From NCBI GenBank assembly GCA_000827325.1, contig KN832875.1, positions 1 to 64,000 on the forward strand: 64,000 nucleotides of DNA. Reading direction: 5' to 3'. Below are positions 1 through 10,713 of this stretch, piece after piece. The stretch's first letter is position 1. Each line of letters begins with the position of its first letter. This stretch comes from Oidiodendron maius Zn. Lineage: Eukaryota > Ascomycota > Leotiomycetes > Myxotrichaceae. A model generated the notes under the pieces. That model was not told the origin of the DNA. It worked only from the letters and a program-made list of their open reading frames with translations, and searched no databases. The translations under genes and the position numbers were made by a program.

Positions 1-62
1 GCTTTGATGGCTTGTTTTATGACCGTACGGTCGGAGCTGGTGATGTCAAAGGTGTAGAATGG
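1..62 (-). other. possible partial exon at left window edge
   Basis: On the minus strand a TAG acceptor at about 63-64 is followed by an open, coding-looking stretch that runs off the window (PFYTFDITSSDRTVIKQAIK, 20 residues). The D(I/V)TSxD wording resembles the end of the beta-alpha unit of Rossmann-type short-chain dehydrogenases, but 20 residues are too few to assign. No start or donor can be seen. It may equally be chance. Confidence 0.22.
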
Positions 63-2449
63 CTACAGATCGACTGAATCTGGTGGCTCTCTGCGAGCAG
101 CAGTAGTATTTAACCTCGACTAACTACGAGGGCAAAGAAGAAGAAGAGTGAGTTTAATTGTAATGTGACAGCCTGGCTACTATAAGCTTCACGAAGGGAG
201 GCAGTGGCCAGTTAAGGTGCTGTATTGACGAAGACAATTAAACTAAGGAGAGAAAAGCTCTCTGGGCAAACGCTCAACTGTATAAATACTGCTCGGCCCG
301 GATTAAGCCTAGTGCCGAGGGGACGTAGCGAATCGCTGGCGGCCGCTCCGGCCTGCTAGTCCTAATCCGTCACGAATCCTCCTCAACCACCACGTCCGGA
401 TCCTGGCCGCTGCCAGCCTGGCAGAACCACCCCGTCCTAGCCTGGCTGGGCCGTCACAGATTTCAATGATTATATGACTGGCATGCTTTACTTCGACGTT
501 TTTAGGAGGCTTGCAATAGTGGTATCCAACACCTTATAGCTACAGCTTTCGATTTGATATATTATAGTATAGTAAATTAGGTGTGAAGGTACTTTTTGCG
601 TTAATCCGGACTTATAACTGTTGCATCGAGTGGGGCTTAGTGTAGGTGCACGTGATAGGCTTGTATTTTCAGGTAATGATACTCTATCTTTTATAAGGGT
701 GGGTTCAACCACTACCTTTATACTTCGTGATAGGACTAGAATTCCAAATACAGTCTCAAATAACTCAAATCAAGTGGTTTCAGCATCCTTAACATGTACT
801 CCTTCACACAGTCTATAATATTAGTATTCAGAGTTCAAGTATCATCATTTGAGTTGGTTTACTCAGCACCGAAACTGGACTAGCTTCCGGGATACCGCAA
901 CATTATCTGATCTTTGTGTGCCTCATAATACCACATCTTCGAACCTGTATTTGGCTATCCTTTGATCATAGTTTCTAAGACTATTGGTATATAAAATTCA
1001 GAGGATAGTGAGTCATGGGGATGTACTAAGACTATAATTTACATCATTGAAATTGGTGGTACCCCTTCTTACTGCAGCGCTGGCAACAATGATGATGGAC
1101 GATGATGGACCTGCAGATTGTAACTTAGGCAGCTGCAACTTCATGGGTAGGAAATTCAGCAGGAAATCCACACCAATTTGTGATTCGCCTCCGTCCGCGA
1201 TTTTATGATACGGCGGCACTACTATGTCCGCAACAGCAGCGAAATGGTTTATTTACGGCACGTTATCCAAACTCATAACCGCTCTTCGGATATCGCTCAA
1301 GTCGGCGAGGTCCATATTCAGGAACCGGATTCCAACGTCAGGGTTTGAAGTTCTGATTTTTTTCAGCGACGGGGTCGACTCGTGATTGGGATCTAGCAGA
1401 TAGGATGATAGGAGCTGGATTAGCGCTGCTCAGTTAGAGGCGAGTTCGATAGCGATGGACTCACTTGACACGCCGGTAACTATGTAAGCGGACAAGATGA
1501 GTCGATAGTGATACAAGATATGGATAGGCACATGGAATATCGATGCTTACTTGTCTTGCCAGCCAGGGACCTTTCATACTTCTCGAGAATGACCTCTGAG
1601 CGGAGGATTTCTTGCTGGGGAGAGATATTTTCTCGTAGCGGATATGATAATTATCAAGGAAAACAAGATATAAAGAACCTATATTTAAATTTTAATGTCA
1701 AGAAATAGGGAAAGAGAGGAGGGAGAGGGGAATATCTACTGTCTTCATGATATTTCATGGAGGTACGTAGCTAGTGCATCTTACGCTCTTGCAGGAAGAC
1801 CTAGCAGAACCGGCTTTCTGCTGACAGAAAACTACTGTAACTTCAAAGGGTCTTAACTTCTGTAGACCCCACTTTTAATGGCGATATGCTAGTCGAGATC
1901 AAATCACACAACAGGAAAGTAGTAGAACTGCTTCACCTTCTTTCGCGCTCCTAGAGTTAGCACGCCTTCTGTTGCACATCTGGCCACTCCTCAATGTATT
2001 GAACATTGATGGAGAGAAAACTTGAGTAGGGTAAGCCATCACGACGGAAGCCTGCAGGTTTATAAAGTTCTTTGTTTGAGCTATAGCGGGAGTCCAAGAC
2101 AAACTTACTAGCGGATTCAACCTTGTAAATGTACGTCTACCAAGGCTAAAAACGAGCAATCCGTAAATACCATTGGTAAATACAAAAGGCCTAGATAAAT
2201 AGGCAGAGAATGCAGGGAGACGTTAAGGTTAAGTTGAGAATCCTACGAGCTGGCCTTTATTGGAGCCGGGTCGCTTATTTAGGCGACTGTTAACCGCGCT
2301 TCAATCTGCAACAGCACCACCGCCACAAATTGTACATTCACGAGGTCCACGCGAACTTTCTAAATTACACGCTCCTTATGCATTCAATGACAATATGACT
2401 GTTCCTGTGAGACTTGAATAAGCCCCTTGCGCTTCTAAACTTACATAAG
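63..2449. other. intergenic, no supported gene
   Basis: About 2.4 kb with only short ORFs on both strands, none of which carries a motif I recognise and none of which can be extended by plausible splicing. The right end is presumably the promoter and leader of the Swa2-like gene that starts at 2450. I see no transposon ends or long repeats here. Confidence 0.6.
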
Positions 2450-5251
2450 ATGGATGATTTGAGCGGTCTAGACTGGTCTGCGAGCTCAAAGCCAGCGAGT
2501 AAAACACCAGCTGGCACTGGCAATTACTATCCTTCATTACGACCCACGCCTCCTCCTGCCCAGGCCCGGAATTCGCCCCTCTCTAATCAGATCTCTGCTG
2601 CATCCAAGCCTTCTGTTCCTGGGCTGCCGAAAGCCTCGACCCCAGATAGCTTTTCGAACCTAGTTTCTTTCGGCTCCTCCAAAACACAAACCTTGACACT
2701 TCAGGAACAGCAGGAGAAGTTGCAAGCAGAAAGGCGGAAAAAGGATGAGGAGAAAAGAAAACAATACGAGGCCCAATTTGGAAGCTCGCAATTCTGGGAT
2801 GGCTTGGGGAGTAGGAGCCAGTCTTCGACGCCACCGATAGCGCCTCGTGTAGCCCCTCCAGCTGCACTGCCTTTGCCTACAAGTTTCGCACGACCTGCTT
2901 CCCCATCTACGCGTGGCAGTAGCGTGAACAGCGTAGAGAATGATCTCTTTGCGGCATTCAATGCGGATACGAAAGTTGATCAGTCAAGCCACTATCCACC
3001 TCCATCGAGCACAAGCAGCAGCAGTAATCTAACGAACTTTCCAACAAATAAAGGGCCGGATTTAAGCAAGCCGCAGGTCTGGGAGCAGCCGTCAGGTTTA
3101 CTAGCAGAGTTTGGGGAAGATGATGACCCTTTCGGGCTAAGTGACCTGAAATCTCGCAGTTCGGCGGCACCGCCAATTGCTTCAGCAGATGATGACGATT
3201 TTTTGGGAGATCTTGGAAAGCCAGTCGAAGAGATCAGACGGCCTACCCCTTCTGAAAGAACACCACCTGCGGGGCCTGAATCTGAGGCTGCTTCCGCAGA
3301 TCCTTGGGATAAAGCTGTTGCGGAGCTCGTCGATATGGGGTTCTCAGTCGAGCAAGCTGGGCAAGCTTTGACTGAAAGTGGCTCGGGCCTAGATATTCAA
3401 GCAGCTGTAAGCTGGATCCTTAAAGATGCTCATATGCAAGCCAAGGCAAAGCAACAAAGTCGAAGTTCAAGTCGCAACAATATGCCATCGAATGGGGGGG
3501 TTAGAGCGGATTCCCGGGAGCCGCCGAACAGGGAGAAAACTCCGGCATGGATGCGAGACGAAGGACGTGATCGATCGCTGCCCCGGCATCCAGATAGCCA
3601 CTCGCCAGCTAATGGCGAGGTGGACTTTTCCAAAGCCGCTGCTGCTATGGGAAGCAACTTTTTGAAGACCGCAAATTCGCTGTGGAAAACATCTCAGAAA
3701 AAGGTGCAAAAGGCTGTCGCCGAATTTCAACAAGACTCAGATCCCGGTCAACCAAAATGGATGCGCGAAATTGCTGAAAGAGAGCAGACTCAGCCGACTG
3801 GGAAGCAGCAAGGGGGATCTCTTCAAGTTACCGATGAGGCACTTTTGCTTGAAGGTGGGGGGAAGCCTTCGAGGAAACCAAATATATCTGAGCCAAGAGT
3901 GGCACCCTTAAAGGCCTCCCGCGATCAATCCCCAAGCATGCGAGCGTCTGAGCAACCGAAGCTTGTCCCTCGATGGCAGCAAACTGCTCCCTCAGAGCCG
4001 AGATCGAGAATTAGCAAGCAGGACATTGAAGAACAATCGGCTCAAGCTTACGTTAGTCCGGCTCGACGAAAGAAAGTTACTCCCACACCCCAAGCTGAAT
4101 CATCCTTTGAGCAAGACCTCTTTACCTCGGCACTACAACCGAAACAACCACCCAGACCAGCGCCAACTCAAACATCCTCTCGTCCATCACCAAGAACTAC
4201 CCCAGCTCCATCGAAACCGGCAACTCCCATACCTGTTCGACCCAAAGCACCTCCGCGAAATATCCCACACTTGTCATCCATTGCTCACCAATCTTCAACA
4301 CAACACCGTCTTACGGGTACTAACCATTTTAAACGTGGTGATTATGCCTCTGCTCACCAATCCTACACCTCTTCTCTCTCCTCTCTTCCTGAATCGCATC
4401 CAATTGCCATCATCCTTCTATGTAACCGTGCACTCACATCTCTCAAGACTGGGGTACCTCGCGAGGCTGTATCCGATGCCGACACTGCGCTAAATCTCAT
4501 TGGGCCCGCGCGCGGAGATGAAGAAATCATAGATCTAGGACCTGGAGAAGGGGGTGGAAAGAAAGACATGAAAGAGTTCTGGGGTAAAGCATTGATGCGG
4601 AAAGCGGAGGCTTTGGAACAGATGGAAAAGTGGAAAGAAAGCGCTGAGGTATGGAAAATCTGTGTGGAAGCTGGGGTTGGAGGTGCCACAGCAGCCCAGG
4701 GTCGGACGCGTTGTGAGAAAGCTCTTGCACCTAAACCTTCGTCTGGAGTTGCTCGTCCGGCAGCGACGAAGCCGAAGCCAAAACCCAGATCAGCACTGCA
4801 AGATCTTGGCCAAGGAGAAGATAGTGCTGCAGTGGAAAGACTTAGAGCGGCAAACAAGGCTGCAGAAAAAGCTGACGACGAGAAATTCGCTCTCGCCGAT
4901 AAGGTAGATGAGAAGATTTCTCGTTGGCGAGACGGGAAAAGAGATAACTTGCGTGCATTGATTGGAAGTCTTGATTTGGTGATGTGGGAAGGGAGTGATT
5001 GGAAAAAGGTTGGCATGCACGAATTGGTAACAAATGGCAAGGTTAAGATAAATTACATGAAGGCGATTGGGAAGTGCCATCCTGATAAGGTACGAAAATT
5101 TCTCAGTTATATTATGAGATTCAAGTCGATACTGATTGTTTATGCGCAGTTGCCCCAGGATGCCAGTACAGAGACAACACTTATAGCTGCCACTGTATTC
5201 AGTACACTGAACGAGAGTTGGGATAAATTCAAGGAGCAGAATGGCTTATAG
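2450..5251 (+). CDS. swa2: auxilin-like clathrin-uncoating protein (UBA-TPR-J domain)
   Basis: Predicted Swa2/auxilin homologue, which recruits and stimulates Hsp70 to strip clathrin from vesicles in the cytosol. The ATG at 2450 begins MDDLSGLDW; the frame is open upstream only without an ATG. Exons are 2450-5089 and 5150-5251, giving 913 aa. A long Ser/Pro-rich, charged N-terminal half is typical of clathrin-binding regions; DPF- and DDD-type acidic stretches lie near residues 225-250. A UBA domain (VDMGFSVEQAGQAL) sits near 285-328, a TPR region (GTNHFKRGDYASAHQSY) near 620-690, and a C-terminal J domain with the HPDK motif ends the protein. The intron splits HPDK from LPQDAST; it is 60 nt with no stop, so retention would insert 20 residues next to the HPD motif. 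The domain order matches yeast Swa2. Confidence 0.9.
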   Translation: MDDLSGLDWSASSKPASKTPAGTGNYYPSLRPTPPPAQARNSPLSNQISAASKPSVPGLPKASTPDSFSNLVSFGSSKTQTLTLQEQQEKLQAERRKKDEEKRKQYEAQFGSSQFWDGLGSRSQSSTPPIAPRVAPPAALPLPTSFARPASPSTRGSSVNSVENDLFAAFNADTKVDQSSHYPPPSSTSSSSNLTNFPTNKGPDLSKPQVWEQPSGLLAEFGEDDDPFGLSDLKSRSSAAPPIASADDDDFLGDLGKPVEEIRRPTPSERTPPAGPESEAASADPWDKAVAELVDMGFSVEQAGQALTESGSGLDIQAAVSWILKDAHMQAKAKQQSRSSSRNNMPSNGGVRADSREPPNREKTPAWMRDEGRDRSLPRHPDSHSPANGEVDFSKAAAAMGSNFLKTANSLWKTSQKKVQKAVAEFQQDSDPGQPKWMREIAEREQTQPTGKQQGGSLQVTDEALLLEGGGKPSRKPNISEPRVAPLKASRDQSPSMRASEQPKLVPRWQQTAPSEPRSRISKQDIEEQSAQAYVSPARRKKVTPTPQAESSFEQDLFTSALQPKQPPRPAPTQTSSRPSPRTTPAPSKPATPIPVRPKAPPRNIPHLSSIAHQSSTQHRLTGTNHFKRGDYASAHQSYTSSLSSLPESHPIAIILLCNRALTSLKTGVPREAVSDADTALNLIGPARGDEEIIDLGPGEGGGKKDMKEFWGKALMRKAEALEQMEKWKESAEVWKICVEAGVGGATAAQGRTRCEKALAPKPSSGVARPAATKPKPKPRSALQDLGQGEDSAAVERLRAANKAAEKADDEKFALADKVDEKISRWRDGKRDNLRALIGSLDLVMWEGSDWKKVGMHELVTNGKVKINYMKAIGKCHPDKVRKFLSYIMRFKSILIVYAQLPQDASTETTLIAATVFSTLNESWDKFKEQNGL

Positions 5252-5622
5252 ATATTGTTGGCATGAACTACGTAGCCGAGATTATTTAGAAACAGATATA
5301 CATCTTGCAACGACATTTGCTGTAGACACACATGACTGCTGCTATCCTAACCACTCAATTGTTCAAGAGTGGTGACAATAAAATAAACATGAAAAACATG
5401 GGATCAAGTGCGCTTACACCGAAGATGGCCACCGACCTACTACTGTATCGTGAACACAGCCCACAAGGCTGATCTGCGACGTAATCTGACAAGCGGCCCA
5501 ACACCACAACCCATTCCACACGAGTAGCGCCACCTCTCCATGACTTTACGTTTCAGACTCATAATGAAATAGCAAGGCAGTAGACAGCTTGGAGCACCAC
5601 CCATCTTAAGCGACGAGCCAGG
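5252..5622. other. intergenic, promoter of the ferroportin-like gene
   Basis: Short spacer between two genes on the plus strand. It must hold the 3' end of the Swa2-like transcript and the promoter of the next gene. I see no distinct motif. Confidence 0.5.
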
Positions 5623-7587
5623 ATGTCCACGAGGAGGAGGGCGTCCGGAAGTTCTTCCACTGCGGGCGGCTTGTCGACTTTCAGCCCTTTAGTGAGCGAT
5701 GGCGACGAGATTCCTGAGGGACAACACCATGATAATGATGAGCTCGACGACCCAGAGTATTTTGAGTCTCTGGATGACAATGAACGGCCTGAGATGAATA
5801 GAGGAGAGCATAGAAAGGTGCTGGACGCCAAAAGTGGTAGAGCCAAGTGGTTCAGGATATATGTGCTGCATCTCCTTTTCATGTGGAACTTGAGGACATA
5901 CGAGTATGCCTCGGTGAGTTTAATTCCACAACGCCTCTCAAAACATATCGCTGATGAGACCAGATTGTCCTTGTGTCCACTGCCTTCCCGGATAGTCTTG
6001 CTCCAGCAGCCATACGGTATCTACCTTACTTCTCGACATATCTTCTTTGTGGCCACCTATGATCACGTGCTGACTTCTTAGGGGTGTTGCTTCCACTGTT
6101 CCAGCCCTGTTGTTCTCCTCCGCAGTGGGCAACTGGATTGACCGATCGCAATCGAGGCTGCAGCCACTGCTCACAAGCGTGTACTTGAGCCACGGGGCCA
6201 TCACCCTGTCATATCTAGCCTGGCTGCTGTGGCCAATCGTCCCATCTGATGGGTACGGTGACGAGAAGTCCGAAACCCACGTAACAGCCTGGAATGTCCC
6301 GAAGGCATTTCTATTCAGTCTAATTGTACTATTGGACATTATTCATGATATGAGCGCTATTGCCAACAGAGTCTCTCTCGAAAGGGACTGGATCCCAGTC
6401 CTCGCAGGACCGATCACCCCGGATGTCACGTATGGCCTGACGCAGGTCAATGCGGTCATGAAAAGGTTGGATCTAGTCTCGAAGTTGGTAGCTCCATCTA
6501 TTCTTCCGCTCATAATTGCTGTTTTCAACTTCCGCGAGGGTTGGATTCTGCTGCTTGCGGTGACGACGATCGTTTTCTTAATTATGCAGGTACGATCTAT
6601 GTATGTCGTCGCGAGAGAGAATCCTGAATTGCGAGCTGTGAAGAAGCCATCAGATGGAGTCTCTGCAGACGAGGGTTATGGTATAGGCGATCAATATGTC
6701 CATCTCAAATCAGGCTTTCGTTCTTGGCCTGGCATGACATATGCCGTAATGTTCAAGAATCCGGTAGCTCGATTGAGACATTACTTCTCGATGCCTATAT
6801 GGCCAGCCTCAATAGCTGAAGCACTCGCTCAGATGACAGTTCTGGCGTATTCATCTACACTAGTCACCTACCTCCTCGAAGTTGGCTTCTCGTTGAACGT
6901 TGTCACAGTAGCTAGAGCTTCTGGTACCATTATGGCTTTGGCTAGTACCATAATAGGTCCTATGGTCGTGAACCTTATTAGGAAGAGGAGGAGCCGGCAG
7001 TCATCTGATGGGAATAACACAGGCTATGATATCGAAGGAGCTGTAGTTCGAAGCGTTGGTGCATGGGGCATTACATCTCAAATTTTCTGCATGGTAGAAA
7101 TCTCTCCTGTCCTCTCACTTTATCAGTTTGCTAACTCTCATCCGAGATACCTGTGGTGCTTGTCCTATGGAACCTCTCTCTTAATCCTAATACCTCTCTG
7201 TCAGAGCCCAGCGATGATTTAACCCTCACTCCTCCGAATATCCTCCTTTCCCTCATCCTCTTCACCTTCCTCTCCCTCTCACGCATAGGCCATCTCCTCT
7301 TCGAGCTCATGGTTCAGGAGATCGCACAAGTCGAGATTCCCAGCGCCCAGCGATCTACCTTCGCTGGTACCGAACAGTCCTTCCGTTCCTTCTTTGAACT
7401 TTGTCATTGGGCCGCTACTATGATATGGAAGGCACCTAAAGATTTTAGATTCTTAGCTCTTGGAAGCTTGGTAGCACTTACCTCAAGTGCAATGATATTC
7501 GTTCTTTGGGCAAGGAGGCCAAGATATAGTGTAAATGTAGGCTATGAAGAGGTTCCTTTGGATGAGATAGAGGTGCATGCGGATTAG
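5623..7587 (+). CDS. ferroportin-like (SLC40) metal transporter
   Basis: Predicted membrane transporter of the ferroportin family, whose animal members export ferrous iron; the substrate in fungi is not certain. Four exons fit: 5623-5913, 5964-6016, 6082-7093 and 7147-7587 (598 aa). A hydrophilic N-terminal tail (about 80 aa) is followed by the family signature: an MWNLRTYEYAS segment, STAFPDSLAPAAIRG, then SSAVGNWIDRSQSR, and further on ANRVSLERDWIPVL and VNAVMKRLDLVSKLVAPS. Many hydrophobic segments consistent with about ten membrane spans follow. The last intron (53 nt, with GCTAAC before its acceptor) is required to reach the last hydrophobic segments and the SAQRSTFAGTEQSF stretch. I am sure of the family, not of the transported ion or the membrane. 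Confidence 0.88.
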
Positions 7588-8058
7588 CATAGATGGGACG
7601 GATCAGGCAGCTATGAAAACTTTGTAAGATTATTATATACAACAAATAACATATACTTACGACATCCCCCATGTAGATTGAAACAATTCCATACAACATT
7701 CCTTCCTCAGAATAGCGTATCCGAGCCGTCAATAACAACATGCCGCTCTGGAACGAAGCCACAGAGGTTTAAGCGACAAAGAGAGAAGAGAGACTCGTAC
7801 TTCTACTGATCTTGAAACGTGGTATACCCTTATAGTCGGCAACAGAAATATGCACAAAGCCAAAGCACTTGTGGGGAATTTTAGAATTTTTAGATCAATC
7901 TGTCTATTGGCCATCTAATTTCAAGATGAATATGCTACGCGCGACCCTGACCTAAACGCCACTGCACCTAACAAATAGTGTCTATCTCTACATACCGCGC
8001 CACAAAGTTGATTTTGCCAATCAATTTTTAGGAACCGAAGACTTGCCCCAGGGACAAA
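7588..8058. other. intergenic between convergent genes
   Basis: 3' flanks of the ferroportin-like gene (plus) and p47/Shp1 (minus). AT-rich stretches are compatible with polyadenylation signals for both. No gene is supported. Confidence 0.5.
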
Positions 8059-9404
8059 TTAGGTCCACTTCTGCACTGCAGTCCCGCCCCTTTTAAACTC
8101 CGCCATCTCACCTAACACCGAACTCTTATCCGTATGATCCTTATTTGGGAATGTCGTAGCAAGAATCCAAGGCCTTTGACTACTGCCCGGATAGGCCCGA
8201 TCAATAAAGCTATAGACGTCACCAATAGTATGGGTTGTGTTGAATCTTGCTGGCAATCTTGTGCCGTCGGCCAATTGAATTCTCAGCATAACCGTTGGTG
8301 CCGAAGAATCGACGTCAACTTCTGGCATCGACGAAGGAGGAGCGGCGGGTGCTGGGGCTGGCGCAATTCCAGATCGACCAGGTGTGGGGCTTCCGAGTCT
8401 TTGACCAGTGCCAGAAAAGGGCTTATATACCTTTGAAGGCGGTTTATAATCCTCGTCATGCTTGACAAGCTGAACATCAACTGGTTGGTCCGGACGCACA
8501 CCCATGAGATGGAGCGGCGCCCGGCCTTGACGGATCATGGCGAGGTCTGCAGCGTTCTGGGCATCATCAAATCTGCGCAGAGGACCGTCCTCAATGCTGA
8601 ATCCATCGTTCCATAAATGAAGTATGCGAGTTTGTGTTTCCAATGGCTCCGGTTCTCGAGCGTGTGGGTCGGGAACAGCTTGAGAGGGGGTGTCGTCGCC
8701 ACCAAGTGTCATGCCAGTTCCACGGAATCTAGAAGTCGAAGATGGCGCTGCAGATGGTTCACCTCCGGGTCTTGCGGCATTTCTGTACAATGTTAGAAGG
8801 AGCTAGATCGGTTGAGGGGAGGAACGTACGCTCTAGCCTTCTTAAGGATATCATTGACCAGGCTTCTTGGGTCGTTTTTGTTCGGAGGATCTTGAACAGC
8901 TAACCCCGACTTCTCGCCACCGGCAAATAGATCCCTTGGTTGCTCGTCAGGCTGATAATCCTCATCATCGGAGTCGTCATCGTCATCATGAGCGTGGCCG
9001 TGGCCTTGACCGCCGCTCGAGCTTTGATTTATGGAACCTAAAGTTGCGATGCCTCCTCGTTTGGGTGGAGGAGCAGATCTGGAGCTGGAGCCAACAGAAG
9101 GGATTGACTGTGGAGCTGGTCGGCCATCGAGAGTTCGTGGCCCGGTGTATGCTTCGTTCTCCTGCGCATCATCCTCACCTTCTTGAGCTCCTGCGATGCC
9201 TTCTTCTTGAGAAGTGTAGTATTCAGTAGCTGCACTAGAGAGATCCCATTGGTTTGCAGCTAGAAACTGCTGTGCCTGCGAGTCAAAATATTAGCATTGC
9301 ATGCAACTTAAGGGGGTGTGGGGGTTATAAACCTCAGCGGGGGAGGCTCCGGTGAGATCACAGAAGTCCGTGATGACTTGGTCGTGGCTGATATTGTCCG
9401 CCAT
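8059..9404 (-). CDS. shp1: Cdc48/p97 cofactor p47 (UBA-SEP-UBX)
   Basis: Predicted Shp1/p47 adaptor, which links the AAA ATPase Cdc48 to ubiquitinated substrates and to membrane fusion and phosphatase-1 assembly. Three exons on the minus strand: 9404-9333, 9275-8830 and 8782-8059 (413 aa). The first exon starts the N-terminal UBA domain (MADNISHDQVITDF), which continues after the intron (AQQFLAANQWDLSSA). A central acidic stretch of Asp residues follows. The SEP domain carries LWNDGFSIEDGPLRRF, near residues 220-290, and the C-terminal UBX domain carries VMLRIQLADGTRLPARFN and ends at about 410. The length matches the family. The gene is divergent from mim1 with a 346-bp shared upstream region. 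Confidence 0.93.
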
Positions 9405-9750
9405 ATTTGAGGTTTTCTTGATACAACGAGAGACACGAACAGAGATTATTTGTTCGCGAAGGAAGGTTGAAGAGTACTTAAAAGTGAAGGGAGTTTCTTT
9501 GGTTGCACTGACAAACAAATTCAATTATTGTCAAGGCAACTCTGGACGTCACCCCTCGCTGACTAATCACGAGATTTCTAAGGAGTTAAATCCTTAGTTC
9601 TGAGGCACAAAAGTCCGGTTCCGCAGATTTGCCGATCATGTTGAAAGCTTCAACCGCGACCTATCCTCCTCTTGACAGGTTCTGGTCTCCTACTTTCTCT
9701 TGGGGAGATTGTGAAGCCGTTAATTTTTTTAAGTCAACCAGACACCCGCC
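9405..9750. promoter_or_regulatory. shared upstream region of shp1 and mim1
   Basis: 346 bp between two divergent start codons. It must contain both promoters. I see no motif I would name. Confidence 0.45.
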
Positions 9751-10298
9751 ATGTCTTCCCACGATCGACCCAATCCCATGACGGATTCTTCGGTGACCAT
9801 CCCTTCCGATTCGGAACAGTATTCTGGCAACGACGAGATATCTATATCGCCCCCGTCCTCCTCGAGTCCGTCGCCGGTAGTCTTATATACTCCCCCGAGC
9901 CTGTGGGGCTTGATTCGCGGCGCAGCTATCAATCTAGTTTTACCATTCATCAATGGGCTTATGTTAGGATTCGGAGAGCTCTTTGCTCACGAGGCTGCCT
10001 TTAGGCTAGGGTGGGGAGGCACAAAGGTATTTGCCTTCTGGTCATTTATTCTTCATCTCTCTTTGGTTAGATGTGTCGTTAGAAGTAATGCCACTACCAT
10101 AAAGGAAACCTAGTTGGACCTTTGGCAGTGTCTCCTCCTCTCACATCTTTCTTGCTACGTACGATGCTCATACTATTCAATTAGGTTTTTCCGGTCTCAC
10201 GACGATCGCATTCGATTGGCCCAGGGATTGAAATACGAGAAGATCCTTTGGAGAGGAGGAGAAAAGAACAGTTGGATGGCATGACAAGTCTGGAGTGA
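9751..10298 (+). CDS. mim1: mitochondrial outer-membrane import protein Mim1 (Tom13 family)
   Basis: Mim1 forms the MIM complex in the mitochondrial outer membrane and inserts helical outer-membrane proteins, including TOM subunits. Two exons: 9751-10026 and 10185-10298 (129 aa). An acidic, Ser/Pro-rich cytosolic head is followed by the family core LRGAAINLVLP-type sequence, here WGLIRGAAINLVLPFINGLM, then GFGELFAHEAAFRLGW with the GxxxG-type membrane helix. The intron falls after GGTK. The second exon supplies VFPVSRRSHSIGPGIEIRED and a basic tail ending MTSLE, as in other fungal Tom13 proteins. Without this intron the ORF ends in unrelated sequence, so the splice is well supported. Confidence 0.93.
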
Positions 10299-10713
10299 GG
10301 AGGCTAAGAAATTATCCATGAGACAGGTGTTTGGAGTTTGACGCATTGCATTGGATTCCTCAAGTTCTGCAGCGTCGGAAGGCATAAAATGCGGATAGGC
10401 GTAGCTCTGAGAGGGCAGTCACTGCGAGAATATCGCCAATTGGGTTGTTAGATGAGTTTGTATTTATGTAGAGAGGTCGCGCAACTCAATGGATATTGGG
10501 CTGCTGCTCTAGTCATCTACAACTCTGCTTATTCTCACCTAGATAAATCTCCATAAAAATCGGAATATCCAATTCTATAAGCTTTGAATGCTTCGTCCAA
10601 CTGTAAAACCTTGGCCAGAATATCTATGGCGCTAGCAAGACATGGGGATCTTTACGCGACTTCGGATCTTCGAAATATTTTGCGATTCAGCTCCCAGCAT
10701 CAACTCCTTTAAA
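10299..10713. other. intergenic, promoter of oxa1
   Basis: 415 bp between mim1 and oxa1 on the same strand. No ORF or RNA gene is supported. Confidence 0.45.

Noticed and set aside
4363-5040. 225-codon minus-strand ORF
   Set aside because: It lies opposite the TPR and J-domain coding part of the Swa2-like gene and shows no domain of its own.
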